Positions 55,281-61,809 of a stretch of DNA of 61,809 bases are shown piece by piece (the first letter of the stretch is position 1; each line of letters starts with the position of its first letter). The notes below the pieces were generated by a model. That model worked only from the letters and a program-made list of their open reading frames with translations. It had not been told where the DNA came from and did not search any database. The stretch is taken from assembly GCF_000342005.1 (NCBI RefSeq), contig NZ_AOHO01000054.1, positions 1 through 61,809 of the forward strand, read 5' to 3'. This DNA is from Amycolatopsis decaplanina DSM 44594 (GTDB lineage: Bacteria; Actinomycetota; Actinomycetes; Mycobacteriales; Pseudonocardiaceae). The translations under genes and the position numbers were made by a program.

Positions 55281-56837
55281 ATGACCAAGCGAAGGAAAGT
55301 ACTCACCGCGGGCCTTGCGATCGTGCTCCTGGCGTGCGGCGGACAACCGGCCTCGGCATTCCCGGCGCAACGGATCAACTGGCACGACTGCCGGACCGGG
55401 CCGGAGGACGAGACGGGGCAACGGCTCGTCGCCGCCGGGGCGACCTGCGGTGAGGTCACCGTGCCGCTGGACCACGCCGATCCGGACGGCCGGACCCTTT
55501 CGGTGGCCGTCGCGCGCCGTGCCGCGACCGACCCCACGCGCCGCCTGGGCACCCTGGTGGTCAACACCGGCGGTCCCGGCCCCTCCCGTGACGGCGTGGC
55601 CCTACTGGCACAAGGGCTGCCACCGGAGGTTCCGTCCGGTTCGCCGTCGCTCGCGGCGCGGTACGACCTCGTCGGGATCGACCCGCGGTTCTTCGGGCTC
55701 AGCGCACCGCTGGAATGCGGCTGGCCCACCGGGCGGTACCTGCACAGCGCTCAGCTGGCGAGCCCGGACCGGGCTTCTTTCGACCGCAGCGTGGCGGTCT
55801 CGCGGGATCTCGCGGAGAGGTGCGCCGACCGGGGCGATCTCCTCGCGCACGCGTCCACCCGCGACATCGCGCGTGATCTGGACCTCGTGCGAGCCGCCCT
55901 CGGGGAAGCGAAGATCTCTTACCTGGGCTGGTCTTTCGGCAGCCACCTCGGCGCGGTCTACCGCCAGCTCTTCCCTCGGCGCACGGAGCGGATGGTGCTC
56001 GACAGCGCCGCCGCCCCCGAGGCCGCCGGTCCCGCGCTCACCCGGGAAACCGCGCCGGCGGACGCCGCTGCCTTGCGCGACTGGGTGAAATGGGCCGCCC
56101 GCCGGGACGCACGCCATCGCCTCGGCGCCACCACGGACGAGGTCCTGGCCACGGTGGACCGGATCGCCCGTGCCGCCGCCCGCGAACCGTTGCGCGTCGG
56201 CGGTCACCGGGTCGACGCGGCGATGCTCCCCGGCCTGCTGCTCACCGTCGACGACAGCGACGCGTTCTACGCGGAGTTCAGCTCCCAGGTCGCCGTGCTG
56301 CGTGATGCCGCCCGCGGCCTCACCGTCACGCCGACACCCACGCAGGAGTGGAAACTCTCCCTGTACACCGACCCGAACGTCGAGCCGTCGTTCGGGTTCA
56401 GCGCCACGGTCGCGAACCAGTGCGCGGACCGCGCAGCCTCGCGCGATCCTGAAAGCTACTACCGGGACATCCGGGCGCATCGGGCCGCCGAGCCCCTGTT
56501 CGGCCCGCTTGCCCGGCACATCACGCCTTGCGCCTTCTGGCCCGTCTCGCCTGCGGAAGCACCCGTTCCGATCGGTGACGACCGTCCCGCGCTGCTCGTG
56601 GGCGCCACGGGGGATCCGGTCACGCCGTATGCCGGACAACTGGCGCTGCGCCGCGCCTTGACCGGATCCCGGATGGTCACGCTGGACGGCGCCTTCCGGC
56701 ACGGGATCTATCTCTTCGACGCGACGTCTTGCGTCACCGAAGCCGTCGAGTCGTACCTGCTCGGCGGAGCCCTGCCCCGGACCGACGTCACCTGCGCCCG
56801 TCACCGCTCGCCGGGCCGGACCACTCCCGCTTCGTAG
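55281..56837 (+). CDS. Secreted alpha/beta-hydrolase (tripeptidyl aminopeptidase-like)
   Basis: A 518-residue exported hydrolase of the Streptomyces SlpD/SlpE and Tap group. The signal peptide contains LLAC at Cys19, which could be a lipidation site, although it is not a perfect lipobox. The oxyanion segment is VVNTGGPGPSRDG. The nucleophile Ser is in LGWSFGSHLG, the acid in GATGDPVTPY and the His in DGAFRHGIYL. Its 3' end overlaps by 37 bp the end of the convergent response regulator gene. It likely removes peptides from secreted proteins or wall-derived substrates. Confidence 0.88.
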   Translation: MTKRRKVLTAGLAIVLLACGGQPASAFPAQRINWHDCRTGPEDETGQRLVAAGATCGEVTVPLDHADPDGRTLSVAVARRAATDPTRRLGTLVVNTGGPGPSRDGVALLAQGLPPEVPSGSPSLAARYDLVGIDPRFFGLSAPLECGWPTGRYLHSAQLASPDRASFDRSVAVSRDLAERCADRGDLLAHASTRDIARDLDLVRAALGEAKISYLGWSFGSHLGAVYRQLFPRRTERMVLDSAAAPEAAGPALTRETAPADAAALRDWVKWAARRDARHRLGATTDEVLATVDRIARAAAREPLRVGGHRVDAAMLPGLLLTVDDSDAFYAEFSSQVAVLRDAARGLTVTPTPTQEWKLSLYTDPNVEPSFGFSATVANQCADRAASRDPESYYRDIRAHRAAEPLFGPLARHITPCAFWPVSPAEAPVPIGDDRPALLVGATGDPVTPYAGQLALRRALTGSRMVTLDGAFRHGIYLFDATSCVTEAVESYLLGGALPRTDVTCARHRSPGRTTPAS

Positions 56838-57466
56838 GCGAGGACCACCGCCTGCACCCGATCCCGCACTCGCAGCTTGGCCAGGATGTTGCCCACGTGG
56901 GTCTTCACCGTTCCCGGCGCGACCACGAGCCACTCGGCGATCTCGGCGTTGGACCAGCCGCGGGCCATCCCGGCCAGCACCTCCCGCTCCCGCCCGGTCA
57001 GCGTCGCCGCCGACCTGGTCGCGACGGGATCGAGCGGGGGCGCCAGCCGGTCCAGCAACCTGCGGGTGGTGGAGGGGGCGATCACCGAGTCCCCGTCGTG
57101 CACCGTCCGGATCCCGGCCAGCAGTTCCTCGGGGGTGGCGTCCTTGAGCAGGAAGCCGCTCGCCCCGGCCCGGATCGCGGCCAGCGCGTGCTCGTCGAGG
57201 TCGTACGTCGTGAGCATGAGGACCTTCGGCGCGTCAGGCAGGGCGAGCACCCGCCGCGTGGCCTCGATGCCGTCGAGCACCGGCATCCGCACGTCCATCA
57301 GGACCAGATCGGGGTTCAGGCGCCGGGTGTGGTCGACCGCGGCGAGACCGTCACCCGCCTCGCCGACCACTGTCAGGTCCGCCTGGGACTCGATGACCAT
57401 CCGGAAGCCGGCCCGGACCAGCGCCTGGTCGTCGGCCAGCAGGACACGGATCGGCGTGGCGGTCAC
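56801..57466 (-). CDS. NarL-family response regulator
   Basis: A 221-residue response regulator with an intact receiver (VLLADDQALVRAGF; phosphoacceptor Asp58 in LVLMDVRMP; TTYD; conserved Lys in GFLLKDA). The LuxR HTH is intact (LTGREREVLAGMARGWSNAE, VAPGTVKTHVGNILAKL). The GTG start overlaps the stop codon of the upstream histidine-kinase-like gene. The receiver is functional by sequence even though its cognate kinase lacks an ATP-binding domain. Confidence 0.94.
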   Translation of the reverse strand: MTATPIRVLLADDQALVRAGFRMVIESQADLTVVGEAGDGLAAVDHTRRLNPDLVLMDVRMPVLDGIEATRRVLALPDAPKVLMLTTYDLDEHALAAIRAGASGFLLKDATPEELLAGIRTVHDGDSVIAPSTTRRLLDRLAPPLDPVATRSAATLTGREREVLAGMARGWSNAEIAEWLVVAPGTVKTHVGNILAKLRVRDRVQAVVLAYEAGVVRPGER

Positions 57467-58182
57467 GCCGGACCGTCCCGCAGGACACCGAGCATCCGCC
57501 GGAGGTCGCCCAGCGCCTGCCGGGCGCAGTCGCCGATCGTGACCAGGGCCGACCGCCCGGCCTCGGGCGAGGCCGCGTACCGGCCACCGTCGGCCTGCGC
57601 GATCACGACCGCGAGCGAATGGGCGACGATGTCGTGCATCTCGCGGGCGATCCGGTCCCGCTCCGCGAGGACGGCGAGCCTCGCCTGTTGCCGGCTGTGG
57701 GAGAGCCGCACCCGATGCAACGCCCCGGTCGCCCAGGCGGCCACTACCGTGCTGGCCAGGAAGGCGCCGACGAGCAGGTGCGTGGTCGCGGACGACGGCA
57801 GCATCGGCCAGCTCAGCCCACCCAGCACGGCGCCGGCGAGTCCTGCCGCGAGCGCGGCGCCTCCGGCTCGCCGGGGTCCATAGGCCGCCGCGGCGTGCAC
57901 CGCCAGCGGTACGGCGAGATCGGCGGGCAGGGCGCCGACGTCGTCCCGGATCGCGAGCCACTGGACGCCCGCGGCTCCCAGTACCACTATCGCGCACACC
58001 GCGGCGCTGCGCCGCCGCAAGGCCAGCGGAAGCGAAAGGAGCAGGGAGAACAGAAAATACGCGGCCTCCGCCCGGACGAAGAGTCCGAAAAGGACACAGC
58101 ACGCCGCGAGGAGCAGCGCGATCAGGACGTCGACGAGCGACTCGTGTCCGCGCAGCCAGGAGTCGAGTCTTTCACCTAGCAC
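57463..58182 (-). CDS. Truncated NarL-type sensor histidine kinase without ATPase domain
   Basis: A 239-residue membrane protein with about five or six N-terminal helices and a DHp/HisKA_3 domain carrying His183 (DRIAREMHDIVAHSLAVVIA). It ends at RRMLGVLRDGPA, where homologues continue for about 120 residues with the HATPase_c domain. The stop codon overlaps the response regulator start, so the catalytic domain is cleanly absent, not frameshifted. It cannot autophosphorylate alone; another kinase would have to phosphorylate His183, or it acts as a phosphatase or sensor. Confidence 0.88.
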   Translation of the reverse strand: MLGERLDSWLRGHESLVDVLIALLLAACCVLFGLFVRAEAAYFLFSLLLSLPLALRRRSAAVCAIVVLGAAGVQWLAIRDDVGALPADLAVPLAVHAAAAYGPRRAGGAALAAGLAGAVLGGLSWPMLPSSATTHLLVGAFLASTVVAAWATGALHRVRLSHSRQQARLAVLAERDRIAREMHDIVAHSLAVVIAQADGGRYAASPEAGRSALVTIGDCARQALGDLRRMLGVLRDGPA

Positions 58183-58363
58183 GTCGTCACCCTATGGCCG
58201 GGGCGCCGCCGTCACCTCGCCATGTGGGCTGAAACCGGCTAAGCCCGCCGGGCTAGCCCGAATGGTGCAAGAAGGCGGTGGCGTGGCGTCGGAAATCCAG
58301 TGTTCCGACAACTCTTGTCGCGCTAACCTGGCGGAAACGACTTCATCTGCGGGGGAGCGGACC

Positions 58364-58597
58364 ATGGTCGGAATCTGGATAGCGCTCGGCGTCCTCCTGG
58401 TGGTGATCGGCGTCGCCGTCGTCACCGATCTGCGTGACCGAGGGCGGGGCGGGACACGCAAGATCATGTTGCCGGGCTGGGCCTCGCGGCGTGCCGATTA
58501 CACGGAGAACGACCTCGTCCACGGGCGCTGGACGGAAAAGGCGCCGCGCGAACAGGGCGAGGAACTCCGTCGGTGGTACAGGTCGGGCGACGAGTAG
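58364..58597 (+). CDS. Small single-pass membrane protein
   Basis: A 77-residue protein with an N-terminal membrane helix (GIWIALGVLLVVIGVAVVTD) and a charged cytoplasmic tail. The ATG at 58364 has GGGGGAG upstream; a longer frame from 58262 lacks one. No family is recognised. It converges on a 73-residue gene 3 bp away. Confidence 0.7.
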   Translation: MVGIWIALGVLLVVIGVAVVTDLRDRGRGGTRKIMLPGWASRRADYTENDLVHGRWTEKAPREQGEELRRWYRSGDE

Positions 58598-58600
58598 GAA

Positions 58601-58822
58601 CTACGCGGCGGGCCTGGTCCAGCGCCAGGCGGCGTGCAGGACGGCGATCAGTGCCTCGTCGTCGGCGAAGGTGGGTTCTTCCCCGACCGGTACCCAAGTG
58701 CGGTCGACGATTTCACCGTGTTCGCTCCGGACCACGGAGATCCCGGGGTAGGACAACGCGGCGCCGCCGTCGGCAACGTGGCGGGACTCCCAGTGCAGCT
58801 GGACAACGTGATCGGCGCTCAT
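58601..58822 (-). CDS. Small hypothetical protein
   Basis: A 73-residue acidic protein (MSADHVVQLHWESRHVADGG, ending AWRWTRPAA). Three Trp in the last part and no Cys. No signal or membrane segment. The start at 58822 is the first good ATG. Repeat region C begins about 115 bp upstream of it. Function unknown. Confidence 0.6.
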   Translation of the reverse strand: MSADHVVQLHWESRHVADGGAALSYPGISVVRSEHGEIVDRTWVPVGEEPTFADDEALIAVLHAAWRWTRPAA

Positions 58823-59053
58823 GGACCACAACTTTCCGTACCTTCGTATCGGGTAAGTCGTCTGTCGGGGTCCGTGCGTTTCACGAAAGCCTTGTGACGT
58901 GCGCCCTTCGCGGTTGCGGATTCCCGCACCGGAAAAGCCTCGTGAGTGGTAAGGACGGTTCTGGCGGACCGGTGTTTGCTTACCTGCTGGACCTGACCCC
59001 CGTCTTGGTGCCGTGGTGTGTCGGCCGCCGGGTTTGAGCGGCACAGCCTTGAT

Positions 59054-59096
59054 CAACGGAGGATCGGAAACGTTGAGTGTCCCGGATCTTCCGTTG
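59054..59096. repeat. Long hairpin with GTTGAGT loop, copy 1
   Basis: Arms of 18 nt (59054-59071 and 59079-59096) begin CAACGGAGGATC and pair at 14 of 18 positions plus a G-T pair. They close on the loop GTTGAGT, followed by GTCC. Its stem sequence differs from the neighbouring hairpin at 59129. Confidence 0.75.
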
Positions 59097-59128
59097 CTCA
59101 TGGTCCGGGACGGGGGTCACCTCGCGTC

Positions 59129-59169
59129 GATGAAGGAATCGGGACGTTGAGTGTCCTGATTCCTTCATC
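59129..59169. repeat. Long hairpin with GTTGAGT loop, copy 2
   Basis: Arms of 17 nt (GATGAAGGAATCGGGAC with GTCCTGATTCCTTCATC) pair at 16 positions plus one G-T pair around the loop GTTGAGT. It lies 33 bp after copy 1. The loop and closing GGAC/GTCC are shared, while the outer stem is unrelated. Confidence 0.85.
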
Positions 59170-59251
59170 AACGATCCCGATACCCGCTGGGATCGTCGCC
59201 CTCGCCGAGGTCGGCAGCAGGTAGCCAAATACCGTCCTTACCACTCACGAG

Positions 59252-60907
59252 TCATTCGCCCACGAGACCGGAGAACCGGCCCAGCGTCTCCTCGCGCCCC
59301 AGCGCCTGCGTGATCGAGTGCAGGTCCGGGCTCCGGGTGGAGCCCGTGATCGCGATCCGGATGATCTGCGAAGCCTCGCGAATGGAGCCGGGGAAGCCTT
59401 CGGGGTTCTTCTTGAACTCCTTGGCGTTCTTCGCGAAGCCGTGCTTCGCCGCCACGTCGCGGATCTGCTGGAACCATTCCTGGCCGTCGTCGAGCTGCTG
59501 GTAGTTCTCGACGAAGTCCCGCGCCACGGCCTGGACGACCGCGCGGTCGACACCGAGGGCGGCGATCCGCTCGTCGTCGGCGTCCGCGACGGCGGCGTGC
59601 AGCCGCGGGAAGAAGAAGCCGTAGACGGCGCGGAACTCGCTCCACTTCTTCAGGTCCTTGCGCGGGTTCTCGGCCCCGTCACGCTCGACGGCGAGCGCGC
59701 GGAGCGCGAGGTCCGGCTCGGCGTCGAGGACGGTCCGCAGCTCGGGATCGAACCGCTCCGCCCAGCCGCGGACCTCGTCGAGGATCTCGGCGCCGGACAG
59801 CGTGGCGATGTGGTCGGCCGAGATGTCGTCGAGTTTGACCAGGTCGACCAGCGGCCCGGCGACACCGCATTCGTCCAGGTTGATCGGCTCGGCCAGGGCC
59901 TGATCGAGCGGCATCTCGGCGAGACGGCCGTTGGCGAGGCCGCGCAGGTAGTAGAGGACGGCCTTGGTGGGGTAGCCGGACTCGATGTAGAAGTCGACGC
60001 TCGCTTCCGGGTCCTTGCGCTTCGACAGCTTGCGCTTGCTGCCGCCCTCCTGCTTCATCAACGGCGCGATGTGCGCGTACGTGATCGGCTCGAAACCGAG
60101 CGCGTCGAACAACTGCTGGTGCACCGGCACCGACGAGATCCACTCGTCGCCGCGGATGACCAGGTTGACCCGCATGAGGTGGTCGTCGACCGCGTGCGCG
60201 AAGTGGTAGGTCGGCAGCCGGGGGCTCTGGTCGGAGCTCTTGAGGATGACGACGTCGTTGCGGTTGGCCTCCGCCTCCAGGGGGCCGCGGATGGCGTCGG
60301 TGAACCGGGCGCGGGCGCCGGTGTCGTCCGGCGCGCGGAACCGCACGACGTACGGGTCCCCGGCGTCGAGCTTGGCCTGGACGTCGGCGGGGTCGGCGTC
60401 GCGCCAGATGGCCCACGAGCCGTAGTAGCCGGTCGGCAGCTTCGTCGCCTGCTGACGGGCGGTGATCGCCGCCAGTTCGTCCTTGGTGGCGAAGTCGAGG
60501 TACGCGCGGCCGGCGCGGAGCAGGTGACGGACGTAGGTCAGGTAGATCTGCTCGCGCTCGGACTGCTGGTACGGGCCGTAGTCGCCGCCGCGGTGGATGT
60601 CCTCGTCGGCGGCGAGATCGAAGTAGGCGAAGCCGCGCTCGAACTGGTCGATGGCGCCTTCGACCTCGCGGGAGCGGTCGGTGTCCTCGACCCGGACGAG
60701 GTAGCGGCCGCCGCTGCGGCGGGCGACGTCCTGGTCGATGGTAGCGACGTAGACGCCGCCGATGTGGACGAACCCGGTCGGCGAGGGGCCGAAACGGGTG
60801 ACCAGGGCGCCCTCGGGGAGCTCGCGGGCGGGGTAACGCCGTTCCCAGTGCTCGGGCTCGGGCAGGTCGGCGGGGAAGAGGGCGTCGATGACTGCTCGGT
60901 CCAGCAT
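59252..60907 (-). CDS. gltX: Glutamate--tRNA ligase, Clostridia-type
   Basis: A 551-residue class I aminoacyl-tRNA synthetase charging tRNA-Glu. The HIGH motif is in RFGPSPTGFVHIGG (48-51) and the KMSKS motif is KLSKRKD. The N-terminal extension (FPADLPEPEHWERRYPAREL) and the YGPYQQSER segment match the long GluRS of clostridia and related bacteria. The usual actinobacterial GluRS is about 490 residues. It may be a second, acquired GluRS. The stop codon abuts repeat region C. The ATG at 60907 is divergent from the partial gene at the right edge. Confidence 0.9.
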   Translation of the reverse strand: MLDRAVIDALFPADLPEPEHWERRYPARELPEGALVTRFGPSPTGFVHIGGVYVATIDQDVARRSGGRYLVRVEDTDRSREVEGAIDQFERGFAYFDLAADEDIHRGGDYGPYQQSEREQIYLTYVRHLLRAGRAYLDFATKDELAAITARQQATKLPTGYYGSWAIWRDADPADVQAKLDAGDPYVVRFRAPDDTGARARFTDAIRGPLEAEANRNDVVILKSSDQSPRLPTYHFAHAVDDHLMRVNLVIRGDEWISSVPVHQQLFDALGFEPITYAHIAPLMKQEGGSKRKLSKRKDPEASVDFYIESGYPTKAVLYYLRGLANGRLAEMPLDQALAEPINLDECGVAGPLVDLVKLDDISADHIATLSGAEILDEVRGWAERFDPELRTVLDAEPDLALRALAVERDGAENPRKDLKKWSEFRAVYGFFFPRLHAAVADADDERIAALGVDRAVVQAVARDFVENYQQLDDGQEWFQQIRDVAAKHGFAKNAKEFKKNPEGFPGSIREASQIIRIAITGSTRSPDLHSITQALGREETLGRFSGLVGE

Positions 60908-61079
60908 GGCGGTTCAAATCTCCCGGCGTCGTGGTGCATGGCGGTTTTCGCCACCGAAGAGACTAACCGTCCGGCCTTCCGGCCTGGTGAGGGTGGGTCC
61001 CGAAGCCGGATCGAGACGTGCTTTTCCGTCGGTGGCTCCCGGTAAAATGGGCCTTGCCGGACATTCGGGGAGGAAGTCG

Positions 61080-61809
61080 GTGACCACCGATAGCTCGCTT
61101 CGTGAAGAACCCCAGCTCACCATCAGGCCAAAGCCCTCGGCGTTCTTTCTGCGCCGTCGTTTTCTCCGCACTTTCGGGCCCGCGCTGGCCCTGGCCGTGA
61201 GCGGCCTGATCGCCCTGCTCGTGAGCGGGACGGTCGTGGTGCCGTTCCAGCAGACGCTCGTCCTGCGCGGCAAGATGGGCTCCAAATCGGATCTCTTCGA
61301 AGACACGAAGATCCAGGAAATCCTGATGCGCCATCACATCCGCGTCCACGTGACCAGGGCGGGCTCCCGGGACGTCGCCACGCACGACCTCAGCCAGTAC
61401 GACTTCGTGTTCATGTCGGGCGAGCCTGCCGCGAGCCTCGTCCGGCGGTCCAGGGCCGACGAATGGACGGGCAGCGCCCGGCAGCCGTTCACCAGCCCGA
61501 TCGTCCTCGCCACGTATCGCCGCTACGCGGAAACGCTGGCGAGCAACAAGATCGCGTCGAAGCCGCCGGGACAGCAGAGCCCGCTGTACTACACGTTGGA
61601 CACCGAGAAGTTCATCGAGACGATGAGGAAGGAGCAGACCTGGGACTCGCTCGGCATCCGCCGCTTCGGCGCGGAGAACGGGAATCGGGTGCTCGCCCAG
61701 ACCTCGAACATCTGCGACTCCAACTCGGGCGCGACGTACCTGATCCTGTTGGCGTTCCTGGAGAACGACCGCCGCGTACCGGTCGTCGACCCGCGACCGG
61801 CGGGGGGGC
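61080..61809 (+). CDS. Membrane-anchored extracellular protein, partial (3' end off window)
   Basis: An open frame from GTG 61080 (GGGAGGAA upstream) runs without stop to the window end, giving 243 residues. A basic cytoplasmic start (FFLRRRFLRTFG) is followed by one membrane helix (about 31-53, ALALAVSGLIALLVSGTVVV). The outer part resembles a periplasmic-binding-protein fold (YDFVFMSGEPAASLVRR, SPIVLATYRRYAE, SNICDSNSGATYLIL). TAAAAT at 61042 is a candidate -10. The domain order beyond the edge is unknown, so no function is assigned. Confidence 0.7.
   Translation, partial: MTTDSSLREEPQLTIRPKPSAFFLRRRFLRTFGPALALAVSGLIALLVSGTVVVPFQQTLVLRGKMGSKSDLFEDTKIQEILMRHHIRVHVTRAGSRDVATHDLSQYDFVFMSGEPAASLVRRSRADEWTGSARQPFTSPIVLATYRRYAETLASNKIASKPPGQQSPLYYTLDTEKFIETMRKEQTWDSLGIRRFGAENGNRVLAQTSNICDSNSGATYLILLAFLENDRRVPVVDPRPAGG

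Larger units (their letters stand above)
58823..59251. repeat. Intergenic repeat region C (313-bp inverted-repeat element)
   Basis: The gap before gltX holds an element at 58939-59251 bounded by a perfect 21-bp inverted repeat (CTCGTGAGTGGTAAGGACGG(T) and its complement). The right end touches the gltX stop codon. It contains two long hairpins with a shared loop (59054-59096 and 59129-59169). There is no reading frame of note. It belongs to the same family as regions A and B. The first 115 bp (58823-58938) show nothing I recognise beyond a likely promoter for the 73-residue gene. Confidence 0.87.

Noticed and set aside
59072..59152. GTTGAGT sequences fitting the integron core GTTRRRY, hence possible attC sites
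   Set aside because: attC sites have GTTRRRY at one end and RYYYAAC at the other. Here the motif is in the hairpin loop and there is no inverse core, cassette or integrase.

Overview
The window is high-GC actinobacterial DNA with GTG starts, overlapping ATGA/GTGA gene junctions, SARP and LAL regulators and possible leaderless promoters. The gene set fits Amycolatopsis or a close relative in the Pseudonocardiaceae. This is inferred from gene content; no 16S or similar marker is present. No tRNA, rRNA, CRISPR array, prophage or transposase was seen. The right edge cuts a gene.

Layout. 1-3022: decayed tandem copies of a GH1 3' end, an intact beta-glucosidase and a sugar-binding lipoprotein without permeases. 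3055-13280: regulators, namely two tandem SARP/AAA proteins, two LuxR proteins with degenerate receiver domains and one LAL ATPase with a TTA codon. 13359-21099 (minus): narGHJI respiratory nitrate reductase, an HPP-family membrane protein and an EF-hand protein. 21594-26053: CsbD behind a sigma-B-like promoter, opposite a four-gene partner-switching operon (STAS antagonist, RsbW-like kinase, PP2C phosphatase) that ends in a stand-alone B12-binding protein with CarH-type photoreceptor motifs. 26183-29646: a PopR-like activator, two ClpP genes (one with its catalytic Ser replaced by Ala) and a degenerate Ser/Thr kinase. 29764-34719: PucR and MarR regulators flanking a deacetylase/OYE/DUF1989 operon. 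34800-41692: fumarylacetoacetase with a partner of unknown function, a RibD-like reductase, an unrecognised 60-residue gene, a PET-hydrolase/cutinase-like enzyme, a TetR regulator and a second LAL regulator.

42125-51324 is the most striking block. Two divergent cobalamin riboswitches control (i) a secreted alpha/alpha-toroid protein and (ii) an operon coding for a membrane-anchored double-toroid protein, two secreted proteins resembling the beta domain of intrinsic factor/transcobalamin, and a complete ECF transporter (T, fused A-A', S). I read this as a surface cobalamin-capture and uptake system in which the two domains of animal B12 carriers sit on separate polypeptides.

51329-61809: a TetR with a divergent membrane protein, small secreted and repeat proteins, a cation exchanger, a secreted alpha/beta-hydrolase, a two-component system whose kinase lacks its ATPase domain, a Clostridia-type GluRS and a truncated membrane-anchored protein.

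Three intergenic regions (about 26.5-27.15, 41.7-42.1 and 58.9-59.25 kb) carry one dispersed family of inverted repeats. Two of these regions also hold hairpins with a conserved GTTGAGT-type loop on unrelated stems.
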